The notes: a model not told the origin generated them from the letters alone. A DNA stretch of 12,226 nt from Candidatus Neomicrothrix sp. UBA4742 (GCA_002403895.1 DHIQ01000086.1:1-12226); one strand, 5' to 3'. Shown: positions 5,671 through 12,022, counted from the first letter of the stretch. Numbers and translations: made by a program.

Positions 5671-6606
5671 TCACGGCAGGAGCTTGAGGACCTGCTCGCC
5701 TATGAGGTCGATGTGGTCGAGATCGTCGAGATCCAGCACCTGGAGGTAGAGGCGCTGCGCCCCCGCTTCGGCGTAGGTGGCGAGCTTGTCCAGCACCTCG
5801 GCCGGCGAACCCGCAGCTCCATTGACCCGGAGATCGCCGTCGAGGCCGCGGCCGATGGCCGCGGCGCGCCGCTCCAACTCGGCCTCGCTCTCGCCGCAGC
5901 ACACGACCAGCGCGGCGGAGTAGACGAGGTCCTCCGGGTCCCGGTCGATGGCCTCGCACGCGGCTTGGACGTTGGTCCGCTGATCGGTGAACGCGTCGGT
6001 GGAGGCGAAGGCCAGGTTGAACTCGGACGCGAACCGCGCCGCCAGGCGCGGGGTTCGGCGCGGGCCGCCGCCACCGATGATGACCGGGGGACCGCCCGGT
6101 TGAACGGGCTTGGGGAGGGCCGGCGAGCCGACCAAGGTGTAGTGCTTGCCCTCGAAGGAGTACTGCTCGTCGGGCCGGGTGCGCCACATCCCGGTGATGA
6201 TCTCGAGCTGCTCTTCCAGCCGGTCGAAGCGCTCACCGAGCGAAGGGAAGGGAATGCCGTAGGCCGTGTGCTCGTCGTCGAACCAGCCGGCGCCGATTCC
6301 CAGCTCGACCCGTCCGTTGCTCATGTCGTCGACCTGGGCCACCGCCACCGCCAGGGGACCGGGCAGCCGGAACGTCGCCGAGCAGACCAGGGTCCCCAGC
6401 CGGATGGTTTTGGTCTCTCGGGCGATGGCCCCCAGCGTCACCCAGGTGTCGGTCGGGCCTGGCAGACCGGTGACCGCCCCCATTTTCAGGTAGTGGTCCG
6501 AGCGGAAGAAGGCGTCGAAACCGTTGGCCTCGGCCCGCTGAGCGACGGCGAGCAACTGGGCGTAGGAGGCCCCCTGTTGGGGCTCGGTGAAGATGCGCAG
6601 GTCCAT
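5671..6606 (-). CDS. LLM-class (luciferase-like) flavin/F420-dependent oxidoreductase
   Basis: A TIM-barrel oxidoreductase of 311 aa. Luciferase-like features are the N-terminal EPQQGASYAQLLAVAQRAEANGF type, the Ser-Asp-His motif RSDHY, RLGTLVCSATFRLPGPLA, and VELGIGAGWFDDEHTAYG followed by the RFDRLEEQLEII helix. In actinobacteria this subgroup usually uses coenzyme F420, but FMN use cannot be excluded from sequence. The substrate is unknown. ATG 6606 follows a -10 TAGCCT by 8 nt, so the mRNA may be leaderless. The gene lies 40 nt behind the poly-gamma-glutamate-hydrolase-like gene on the same strand, with this promoter in the gap. Confidence 0.92.
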   Translation of the reverse strand: MDLRIFTEPQQGASYAQLLAVAQRAEANGFDAFFRSDHYLKMGAVTGLPGPTDTWVTLGAIARETKTIRLGTLVCSATFRLPGPLAVAVAQVDDMSNGRVELGIGAGWFDDEHTAYGIPFPSLGERFDRLEEQLEIITGMWRTRPDEQYSFEGKHYTLVGSPALPKPVQPGGPPVIIGGGGPRRTPRLAARFASEFNLAFASTDAFTDQRTNVQAACEAIDRDPEDLVYSAALVVCCGESEAELERRAAAIGRGLDGDLRVNGAAGSPAEVLDKLATYAEAGAQRLYLQVLDLDDLDHIDLIGEQVLKLLP

Positions 6607-6614
6607 GGCGGCCG

Positions 6615-6620
6615 AGGCTA
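6615..6620 (-). promoter_or_regulatory. -10 box TAGCCT for the LLM oxidoreductase
   Basis: TAGCCT fits TAnnnT and ends 8 nt before ATG 6606. No Shine-Dalgarno is present, consistent with a leaderless mRNA. No good -35 is visible. Confidence 0.45.
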
Positions 6621-6646
6621 TCGGCGCACCGGTGCTGGCACCCGGG

Positions 6647-7282
6647 TCACCGGGCGACGGACGACATTCCTAAATCGACCGACCAGGACCGAGCCGCCGC
6701 CGCCAGCGAAGCGATGAGCGCTTCGGTGTGCGACACGCGTCCGTCGGGTCCCCGCTTGTGGGGGCGTTGTTCCCAGTAGGGGCCGAGGCCGCGGACGCGG
6801 GGTGGGAGCTCGACCTGCACACCGGCGGCCGGGGGACGGTTGACCGGGTTCTCGGGATGCATCCCTCGCAGCTCACGGGGGATCTGCTCCAACTGGTCGC
6901 GGATCTCGTAGTCGGGGAGGCCGGCGCGGAGATGCAATCCCACGTGCTCGGCCAACCGGCGATTGCGGCCACCGAGCAGGAGGGTGGTGAACAACCCCTC
7001 GCGCCCGTAGCCGTGCACGGTGACCACCACCTCTACGTGGTCGAGAAAGCACGCCAGAGCGGGCGACTCCGCCGGGTCGATGGTGGTTGACGGGAGGTGC
7101 CAGCGCAGGTCCGGCGGCTGGATGATGGCGTACGTCGACGCCCCGCTGCGCTCGGCGGCAGCGAAGGCGATGTCGTCCGTCCCCTTTTCGAGGTTGCCCC
7201 CGTGGAACGCCATGAATCCGAAGCGGGACCGCAGATCGCTCACTTCTCGGACGCCGGGATGGGCGAGCAACTCGTCGAACAT
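6647..7282 (-). CDS. Poly-gamma-glutamate hydrolase family protein (PF05908-like)
   Basis: A 211-aa protein resembling phage and bacterial poly-gamma-glutamate hydrolases. Key motifs are AFHGGNLEKGTDDIA at 25-39 (His27 and Glu32 as likely zinc ligands), VTVHGYG at 87-93 (His90, likely third ligand), LLGGRNRRLAEHV at 102-114, HPENPVNR at 142-149, and GVQVELPPRVR from 154 with Glu158 as the likely catalytic Glu. The fold is related to zinc carboxypeptidases. Residue roles are by analogy. No signal peptide is seen, so a cytoplasmic place or an unrelated amide substrate is possible. The open frame extends upstream into ccdA, but ATG 7282, 4 nt after the ccdA stop and preceded by TGAGG, begins the conserved part. 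It is third in the tlpA-ccdA transcript. Confidence 0.82.
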   Translation of the reverse strand: MFDELLAHPGVREVSDLRSRFGFMAFHGGNLEKGTDDIAFAAAERSGASTYAIIQPPDLRWHLPSTTIDPAESPALACFLDHVEVVVTVHGYGREGLFTTLLLGGRNRRLAEHVGLHLRAGLPDYEIRDQLEQIPRELRGMHPENPVNRPPAAGVQVELPPRVRGLGPYWEQRPHKRGPDGRVSHTEALIASLAAAARSWSVDLGMSSVAR

Positions 7283-7286
7283 GGCC

Positions 7287-8132
7287 TCAGGCGGAGCGCC
7301 GTCGCCCGGCGGCCAGGGCCACGACGACGCCGATGGCGGCGGCCAGCACGATCCCGATGCGAACGGGGCCCGTTCGTTGGATCCAGTTGCTGATGGAGGC
7401 GTTGAGGTCGAACACCACCTTGGCCGGCCCTCCGGCGGAGGTGTCGCCCTTGCGGGTCTGCAGCTCGTACCAGCCGTAATAGGAGACGTACGCACCGGCC
7501 CCGATCAACAGCACGCCCGACACCTTGTACACGTACGGCAGGACCCGGCGCAGGGAACGCACCAGGGAGTGGCGGGCGAGGGCAAGTGCCACGGTCAAGG
7601 CAATCAGCACGACGCCCATGCCCAGCGCGTAGGCCAGGAATGCCGCCGTCCCCGAGGCCAGGTTCGCCTTGGTGAAGCTGGGCGCCACCGCGGCAATGAA
7701 CAGCGGAATGGTGCACGACAGCGACACCAGCGCGTAGGAGATCCCGAAGAGGAACACCGAGGTCAGCTGACGGGTCGAGCCCGCGCCGGCGATGGTGGGG
7801 AGGCGCAGCGCGATCGTGCGGCCCCGCACCAGTGCGACCCCCATCACCACCAAGACGAGCCCGAGCACGATGGTGACCCAGGGCAGGTATTCCTGCACCG
7901 GGGTCAGGGCTCCGTCCAACAAGATGCCCAACAGGCCGAAGACGACCAGGAACCCGGCGGTGAGCGTGGCCCCGATGACCAGCGCTTGGCGCACGCTGGC
8001 GCGGGTATCGGTATCGGCGCCGTCCAGCCCCAAGAAGAACGAGAGATAGGCCGGGAGCATGGCGAAGCCGCAAGGATTCACCGTGGCCACCATGCCCACC
8101 CCGAAGGCGTAGGCGAGGGGCGCGTTGATCAC
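7287..8132 (-). CDS. ccdA: Cytochrome c biogenesis protein CcdA (DsbD-like transmembrane thiol transporter)
   Basis: A polytopic membrane protein of 281 aa that carries reducing power across the membrane to extracytoplasmic thioredoxin-like partners. The paired redox cysteines are Cys21 in TVNPCGFAMLPAY (the family's NPCxxxxLP) and Cys140 in SLSCTIPLF. Six hydrophobic core segments are followed by a C-terminal loop (about residues 225-260) and a further helix at about 258-275, giving a somewhat longer protein than minimal CcdA. GTG 8132 overlaps the stop of the upstream thioredoxin gene by 4 nt (GTGA). That neighbour is the natural partner. Confidence 0.93.
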   Translation of the reverse strand: MINAPLAYAFGVGMVATVNPCGFAMLPAYLSFFLGLDGADTDTRASVRQALVIGATLTAGFLVVFGLLGILLDGALTPVQEYLPWVTIVLGLVLVVMGVALVRGRTIALRLPTIAGAGSTRQLTSVFLFGISYALVSLSCTIPLFIAAVAPSFTKANLASGTAAFLAYALGMGVVLIALTVALALARHSLVRSLRRVLPYVYKVSGVLLIGAGAYVSYYGWYELQTRKGDTSAGGPAKVVFDLNASISNWIQRTGPVRIGIVLAAAIGVVVALAAGRRRSA

Positions 8133-8767
8133 GAGAGCAGGTCCTCGTTGATCCAGCGCTTCAGCTTGTCGGGGTCGATTGCTCCGGGGCCGCTCACCCG
8201 TGCCACCGTGCCGTCTCCCTTGACCAAGACGGTCGTGGGCAGGCCGGAACCGCCGATCGAGCGGATGATGGTCTGGTCGGGATCGACCACCACCTCGTAG
8301 GTCACCCCGAAGGACGGGCTGTTGGCCTTGGCCTTGTCCAGCGAGTCACCCGAGTTGAGCCCGAGGAAGGTGACCTGATCGCCGTAGTGCTGGTGCAGCT
8401 TCTCCAGATCAGGCATCTCGGTGCGACAGGGCGCGCAGTCGACCTGCCAGAAGTTCACCACCAGAGGCTTACCCCGGTAGTCGGCGAAGGACGTCGATGT
8501 GCCGTCCAGCCGCTGAAACGTGGCGTCGGGCAAGGGTTGGCCCACCAGTTGATTAGGGCTGGCTATCAGCGGATTGGCCGCCGTCTCGGGCCCGATGGCC
8601 GCAGGCGCGGGCGAACTCGTGCTGCCCGTGGCCACGTAGGCGGCGATGGCCAGGACCACGATGGCCAAGGCGATGGCCCACGACACGCCGCGCGGCACCC
8701 GGCGGACCGTACGACCCGGGTCATCGGGGGTGTAGGAGGTGCGATCGTCGGTCGGAGGCGAGGTCAT
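8129..8767 (-). CDS. TlpA/ResA-like membrane-anchored thioredoxin
   Basis: Thiol-disulfide oxidoreductase of 212 aa. A cytoplasmic N-terminus of about 28 aa is followed by one membrane anchor at 29-48, a short linker and an extracytoplasmic thioredoxin domain. The active site is Cys111-Ala-Pro-Cys114 in NFWQVDCAPCRTEMPDLE. The cis-Pro loop is GLPTT (Pro177). The pattern NQLVGQPLPDATFQRLDG before the domain is typical of the AhpC-TSA/Redoxin branch. It probably reduces apocytochrome c or other exported thiols with electrons from CcdA, with which it overlaps by 4 nt. No cytochrome c synthase (ResB/ResC) is seen in this window. ATG 8767 follows a likely promoter at 8789-8816. Confidence 0.93.
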   Translation of the reverse strand: MTSPPTDDRTSYTPDDPGRTVRRVPRGVSWAIALAIVVLAIAAYVATGSTSSPAPAAIGPETAANPLIASPNQLVGQPLPDATFQRLDGTSTSFADYRGKPLVVNFWQVDCAPCRTEMPDLEKLHQHYGDQVTFLGLNSGDSLDKAKANSPSFGVTYEVVVDPDQTIIRSIGGSGLPTTVLVKGDGTVARVSGPGAIDPDKLKRWINEDLLS

Positions 8768-8788
8768 AGGGTGCCGAGTGGCGCTACG

Positions 8789-8816
8789 ACGGTACCGCCG
8801 GGTTCGAGCCGAGCAA
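8789..8816 (-). promoter_or_regulatory. Probable promoter of the tlpA-ccdA operon
   Basis: A -35-like TTGCTC (8816-8811), a 16-nt spacer and a -10 TACCGT (8794-8789, TAnnnT). It would give a short leader of roughly 15 nt. Moderately supported. Confidence 0.4.
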
Positions 8817-8840
8817 CAGCGGGGGGGCTCACCCCCGCTG
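8817..8840. repeat. GC hairpin upstream of the tlpA promoter
   Basis: CAGCGGGGG and CCCCCGCTG form a perfect 9-bp inverted repeat with a 6-nt loop. It abuts the proposed -35 of the tlpA operon and follows the larger whiB-side hairpin. It may be a second terminator or an operator. No T-tract is present on either side. Confidence 0.5.
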
Positions 8841-8847
8841 GACGCGC

Positions 8848-8899
8848 CACCGGCTCCCGGCCGCCACCTGGGGGGTGGTGGCGGCAGCGGGAGCCGGTG
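8848..8899 (-). terminator. Large GC hairpin, probable terminator downstream of the WhiB gene
   Basis: CACCGGCTCCCG (8848-8859) pairs perfectly with CGGGAGCCGGTG (8888-8899). Inside it GCCGCCACC (8860-8868) pairs with GGTGGCGGC (8877-8885), leaving a 2-nt bulge and an 8-nt loop, about 21 bp in all. It lies between the WhiB gene and the next same-strand promoter. There is no T-tract, so it would be a U-less actinobacterial-type terminator or another structured RNA element. Confidence 0.5.
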
Positions 8900-8984
8900 A
8901 GATGGGCCTCACCCCAGCGGGCGCCCGGCCATGATGCTGCGGGCGGTCGTCGGGATGAAGGTCTGGAGGGTCCGAGGACCCGCA

Positions 8985-9005
8985 GCCCCGGGTCACCCCC
9001 GGGGC
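8985..9005 (-). terminator. Hairpin just downstream of the WhiB stop codon
   Basis: GCCCCGGG and CCCGGGGC form a perfect 8-bp stem with a 5-nt loop, 14 nt past the WhiB stop. A second palindrome, GGGTCCGAGGACCC (8970-8983), follows directly. This is the likely first terminator of the transcript, again without a T-run. Confidence 0.5.
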
Positions 9006-9019
9006 CGATCGAGGGAGGA

Positions 9020-9373
9020 TCAGGCCGTCCGGAGCCGGACCCGGTGCCGGAGGTGCAGCGGGATCGGGATGTCGGGCAGCTGATCCTCGGGGCGGGGTTG
9101 TCTGGGTGGCCGTCCCCGGCGCCGCTTGGTGGCGAGGATCCTGCCGTTGAGGAACAGCTGGCCGCCCCACACCCCCCAGGGTTCGCGTCGGACGACGGCA
9201 CCCTCGAGGCATGGGTGCATCACCGGGCACTCGGCGCAGATGGACTTTGCCCGGGCAATGTCCTGGAGCTCCTCGGAGAAGAAGACGCCCGACAGCGATG
9301 CCTCACCGTCGCGGCACTGCGCGTCATCCCACCAATCCTCGTCGATCTGCTCACTGCTCAGCGGGGCCAACAT
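9020..9373 (-). CDS. WhiB-family transcriptional regulator, WhiB7/WblC-like, with AT-hook
   Basis: A 117-aa iron-sulfur regulator that binds the primary sigma factor. The four cluster ligands are Cys20, Cys46, Cys49 and Cys55 (CAECPVMHPC). The sigma-binding turn is EPWGVWGG at 64-71. After it come FLNGRILATKRRRGRPPR at 74-91, whose RRGRPPR is an AT-hook-like minor-groove binder. The combination of PWGVWGG and a basic RGRP hook is the hallmark of WhiB7/WblC, which activates intrinsic antibiotic-resistance genes. Other WhiB classes usually lack the hook. A further 26 C-terminal residues follow, unlike the short WhiB7 tail. Ribosome binding site AGGAAGG lies 8 nt before ATG 9373. The long leader contains a small ORF and a terminator. 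Being WhiB family is certain; the WhiB7 subclass is likely. Confidence 0.93.
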   Translation of the reverse strand: MLAPLSSEQIDEDWWDDAQCRDGEASLSGVFFSEELQDIARAKSICAECPVMHPCLEGAVVRREPWGVWGGQLFLNGRILATKRRRGRPPRQPRPEDQLPDIPIPLHLRHRVRLRTA

Positions 9374-9481
9374 GGGGCTTGCCTTCCTATGTCGTCGCCC
9401 TCGATGGAGCGGATGGTCCTTGGTGTCGTCGGCTGGGTCATTCGATGCAGTGGTTCGGTGGAAACGGGTCCCCAGAAAGCA

Positions 9482-9513
9482 GAAAGGCCGCCGGGGAAAC
9501 CCGGCGGCCTTTC
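9482..9513 (-). terminator. Intrinsic terminator/attenuator in the WhiB leader
   Basis: A perfect 14-bp stem, GAAAGGCCGCCGGG with CCCGGCGGCCTTTC, closes a 4-nt loop. Read on the minus strand it is followed by TGCTTTC. It lies 28 nt after the small ORF stop and 108 nt before the WhiB start, with no other gene between, so it should end most transcripts before whiB. Read on the plus strand the loop is GAAA and the tail is also T-rich, so it could work in both directions, although no plus-strand gene precedes it. Confidence 0.8.
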
Positions 9514-9541
9514 GGAGATTTCTCTTCGCTGGAGTGGTGAC

Positions 9542-9736
9542 TCAGGGCGAAGACTCCTTTGGGCGCCGGGCGGGCTTGGAGGTGTCAAACATGTCCATCA
9601 CGGTGGCGGTCTGGTTCACCGGGTGAATGGACGGGTTGACGTGCCACGAATAGGCAGCGTCCGCGTCACAGGCCGCATGAAGGCGCGGCGCTGCGGCGAG
9701 GGCCATGTGGCCTGCCGTGGCGAGCATGCGCTTCAT
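9542..9736 (-). CDS. Small ORF (64 aa) in the WhiB leader, probable regulatory uORF
   Basis: Starts at ATG 9736 with AAGGGGA about 9 nt upstream, the best ribosome binding site in this leader. The peptide begins MKRMLATAGHMALAAAPRLH, has two further Met codons in its first 11, and ends in a Lys/Arg/Pro-rich tail (TSKPARRPKESSP). No domain or clear signal peptide is recognisable. It ends 28 nt before the leader terminator. Its last codons contain CCCGGCG (9570-9564), complementary to the terminator's 5' arm, which suits a ribosome-controlled antiterminator. Alternatively it is an independent small protein with its own terminator. The frame continues upstream to ATG 9826, but that start has no ribosome site. 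Confidence 0.55.
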   Translation of the reverse strand: MKRMLATAGHMALAAAPRLHAACDADAAYSWHVNPSIHPVNQTATVMDMFDTSKPARRPKESSP

Positions 9737-9783
9737 TCGAACGGTTCCCCTTGTGACGTGGTTTTGTGCCTGGGCCCGCCGTC

Positions 9784-9799
9784 GGTGCCCATGGGCACC
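9784..9799. repeat. 16-bp perfect palindrome in the WhiB leader
   Basis: GGTGCCCATGGGCACC, located between the proposed promoter and the small ORF. It shares the half-site GGTGCC with the repeat at 9811-9824, centres 26 bp apart. It may be a repressor site or an RNA hairpin of the leader. Confidence 0.6.
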
Positions 9800-9810
9800 T
9801 TCGACAAGCG

Positions 9811-9824
9811 GGTGCCATCGCACC
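9811..9824. repeat. Inverted repeat overlapping the proposed WhiB -10
   Basis: GGTGC-CATC-GCACC, five-base arms around a 4-nt centre. It overlaps the proposed -10 (9822-9817), so a protein bound here would block the promoter. Its relation to the palindrome at 9784 supports a paired operator. Confidence 0.45.
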
Positions 9825-9854
9825 ACGCTCGCTCGGCGTCCGTCAACTGATTTA
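9817..9854 (-). promoter_or_regulatory. Proposed WhiB leader promoter with AT-rich box
   Basis: On the minus strand TAAAT (9854-9850) is followed after 3 nt by a strong -35 TTGACG (9846-9841), an 18-nt spacer and TGG-TGCGAT (extended -10, 9822-9817). Known WhiB7-dependent promoters have an AT-rich stretch about 3 bp before the -35, where the AT-hook sits, so autoregulation is plausible. The -10 lacks the usual A at position 2, which would make it activator-dependent. Confidence 0.45.
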
Positions 9855-9927
9855 CGTCAGATTTCCCGATTTTTGTCATTCGCCCGCCGCGATCCCCCTG
9901 GCGGCAACCGATTTTGCGGCCTGCGGG

Positions 9928-9933
9928 TAGCGT
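9928..9933 (+). promoter_or_regulatory. -10 box TAGCGT for the thioesterase gene
   Basis: TAGCGT ends 6 nt before GTG 9940, identical in sequence and spacing to the box before the ABC gene. No Shine-Dalgarno precedes the GTG, so the mRNA is probably leaderless. Confidence 0.5.
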
Positions 9934-9939
9934 CCGGCG

Positions 9940-10713
9940 GTGCCCGATCTCGCCGCCGATCTCCTGGTACCGCTGCCGACCCGAGGTCGGACGTTCTCCG
10001 CGTCGCGCCTGGCTCGTTTCGGCGACCTCAGCCCCGGTGGCCGGTTGCGCCTCGACGCGCTGGCCCGGTACTGCCAAGACGTGTCCAGCGACGACACCGC
10101 GGACGCCCGCCTGGCCAATGACACGGCGTGGGTGGTGCGCCGCACAGCCGTCGAGTTCCACCGATCCCCGGGCTTTCGCGAACCGTTGAGGCTGACCACG
10201 TTTTGCTCCGGCACCGGTGGTCGCTGGGCCGAACGGAGGGTGTCGATCGTCGGGCCTGAGGGCGCCTCCATCGAGGCGGTCTCATTGTGGGTGCACCTCG
10301 ACGCCGACACGGGCCGACCGGTCACGCTGCCCCCGGATTTTCACGCCTGCTACGACGAGGCTGCCGCCGGGCGCACCGTGTCGGCCCGCTTGCAGCACGA
10401 CACCGCCATCCCGATCGTCGCCGCCCGGGGGCCTTGGGCGCTGCGCCTCGCCGACTTCGATCTGCTTGGGCACGTGAACAACGCGGCCACGTGGTCCATG
10501 GTGGAGGAGACGCTGGTTCGCCGGCCGGACTTGCGGCCGCCGTTCCGGGCAGAACTCGAGTACCGCTCGGCCATCGAGCGCGGCACCGAGGTCGACCTGG
10601 TGACCAGCGATGACGACGGGACCCTCGGGCTGTGGATCGTCGAACGCCAGTCGGATCCCGCTCAGGCCGCCGAGGTGGTGGCCACGGCCCGGGTGCGCGC
10701 TCTGACCGACTGA
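9940..10713 (+). CDS. Acyl-ACP thioesterase-like protein (FatA/FatB superfamily)
   Basis: A 257-aa double-hotdog protein of the bacterial acyl-ACP thioesterase group, which releases fatty acids from acyl carrier protein. First half: ARFGDLSPGGRLRLDALARYCQDVSSDD (25-52), WVVRRTAVEFHRSPGF (64-79), and TTFCSGTGGRWAERRVSI (86-103). Second half: RLADFDLLGHVNNAATWSMVEE at 169-190, where Asp, His178 and Asn180 lie in the usual hotdog active-site motif. Soluble, no signal peptide. GTG 9940 is supported by the closely spaced -10. It is convergent with the serpin gene (20-nt gap). A free-fatty-acid role is inferred, and CoA-linked substrates are possible. Confidence 0.88.
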   Translation: MPDLAADLLVPLPTRGRTFSASRLARFGDLSPGGRLRLDALARYCQDVSSDDTADARLANDTAWVVRRTAVEFHRSPGFREPLRLTTFCSGTGGRWAERRVSIVGPEGASIEAVSLWVHLDADTGRPVTLPPDFHACYDEAAAGRTVSARLQHDTAIPIVAARGPWALRLADFDLLGHVNNAATWSMVEETLVRRPDLRPPFRAELEYRSAIERGTEVDLVTSDDDGTLGLWIVERQSDPAQAAEVVATARVRALTD

Positions 10714-10733
10714 CTGGCGACCGTTGGCCGCGG

Positions 10734-12017
10734 TCACGACGTGGGATCGACGACCCGCCCGAGGAACAACGGCTCGCCCGTGGCCCGGTCGACGACCATC
10801 ACGATGAAGGGACGATCGGCGGTGACGTTCGTGAGTTTGGCGGTCACGGTGGTGGTCTGGGCCGGCACGATGGTGGCGGCCGAGCTCTCGGTCCCCTCCT
10901 CGTCGGCCGACAGGAACGCCTGGTGGGAGAACCCGGCGATCCACAGCGCCTCATCGGCGGTGATGCCGGACAAGTCCGCCTCGCCTGCGATGAACGGTGC
11001 CGGCGCTCCGATCTCGCTGAGCGGATCGTCCAGCTCGCCTTGGGTGGTGAACCCGAACCGGGGAAGGTGTAGGTCCAACGCCGTTGGCGCCAGCCCTGTG
11101 AGAATGCGCTGGAGGAGCGGCCCGTCCAGCCGGCTCTCCACGTCGGCCAGGTGGCCCGCGTCGGGGATGACGACGACCATGGCCAGCTGACGCCCCAGGT
11201 AGGGCAGCTCCACCGCCTGCCAGCCGGCATCCTTGTTGTACAGCAGCCCGGTCGGAGCTCGCAGCTCCATCATCGTGGCCGAGACGGTCTGCCCGTCAGG
11301 TCGGGTGAACGGTGCCGGCTTGGATCGGGCCAGATCGAAGCGCTGGTCCCACGGCGCCTCGAGGTAGGCCGCGGCGGTGGCTTCGAGGCGGGTTGTTTCG
11401 GTGATGACCCCTCGAGGGACGAGTTCGGCGATGTTGCTCTGGGTCTGCTCAGATACCCAGGTGTTCATGGCGTGGCGGGCCGCCTCGGGGTCGGAGCGGA
11501 AGTCGACGACTCGCACCCCCGTGCCGAACGATCGGGCCAGCGCGTCGAGGAACGGGCCGCCGAAGCGGGTGTCTTTCTGCCCCCACAGCGAGTCCGGGGT
11601 GTCGAGGGAGATCCGGCCCTTGCGCAGGTCGTTCTGTTGGTCACCGTTTCGGTTGGCGAGGAGTTGCATCAGGGTGTTCATCCCAGATTCGAGGTCCTGG
11701 CCCGGCACCACGTGTTGGACGTCGTTCAACTGGTCCGTGGTGGTGCCCGCGGCTCCTTCCTGCGCCATGGCGAGACCCAACGACACGGCGTAGGGCGAGA
11801 ACACGAAATTGCCGCTGCGGGTGGCGAGGGCGCGATACAGCGCGGCGCCGAGTGCGGAGTTGGAGGCCACGGTGGCGGGGATGGACGACGGTCGGGGTTC
11901 GTCGCGCGGCTCGTGAGAGCGGACCTCGGTGCCTGTCGAGGGACCGGAACAGGCGCCCGCCAGGACTGCCGCCACGGTCATGGCGCTGGCGACGAGGAAG
12001 ACCCGCGGACGGCGCAT
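10734..12017 (-). CDS. Serpin-family protease inhibitor, predicted lipoprotein
   Basis: Serpin of 427 aa. The N-terminus MRRPRVFLVASAMTVAAV leads into LAGAC (Cys23), a slightly off-consensus lipobox, so the protein is probably tethered outside the membrane. Core serpin motifs are all present: YLEAPWDQRFDL (usual NAIYFKGxWxxxF), FTRPDGQTVSATMM, VELPYLGRQLAMVVVIP, LPRFGFTTQGELDDPLSEIG, ADLSGIT, the hinge EEGTESSAAT at 373-382, and RPFIVMVVDRATGEPLFLGRVVDP at the end. The small residues of the hinge are those of inhibitory serpins. The reactive bond probably lies within QTTTVTAK (387-394). ATG 12017 starts the signal peptide. The longer in-frame ATG 12077 would bury it and overlap the divergent gene. 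Confidence 0.95.
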   Translation of the reverse strand: MRRPRVFLVASAMTVAAVLAGACSGPSTGTEVRSHEPRDEPRPSSIPATVASNSALGAALYRALATRSGNFVFSPYAVSLGLAMAQEGAAGTTTDQLNDVQHVVPGQDLESGMNTLMQLLANRNGDQQNDLRKGRISLDTPDSLWGQKDTRFGGPFLDALARSFGTGVRVVDFRSDPEAARHAMNTWVSEQTQSNIAELVPRGVITETTRLEATAAAYLEAPWDQRFDLARSKPAPFTRPDGQTVSATMMELRAPTGLLYNKDAGWQAVELPYLGRQLAMVVVIPDAGHLADVESRLDGPLLQRILTGLAPTALDLHLPRFGFTTQGELDDPLSEIGAPAPFIAGEADLSGITADEALWIAGFSHQAFLSADEEGTESSAATIVPAQTTTVTAKLTNVTADRPFIVMVVDRATGEPLFLGRVVDPTS

Positions 12018-12022
12018 CCCTC

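Noticed and set aside
5194..6717. A plus-strand open frame of 507 codons
   Set aside because: Runs out of frame through pdxH and antisense through the LLM gene. No motifs.
7020..8300. A plus-strand open frame of 426 codons
   Set aside because: Antisense to ccdA and the hydrolase gene, whose products have clear family motifs. The translation is Gln/His/Gly-rich noise.
8387..9850. A plus-strand open frame of 487 codons across the tlpA, whiB and leader regions
   Set aside because: It is antisense to tlpA and whiB, runs through several hairpins and intergenic DNA, and its translation is low-complexity with no recognisable domain. Long stop-free frames are expected at this GC content.
10714..10733. 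A terminator hairpin between the thioesterase and serpin genes
   Set aside because: Only a 5-bp GACCG/CGGTC match is present and it has no T-tract, too weak to report as a feature.
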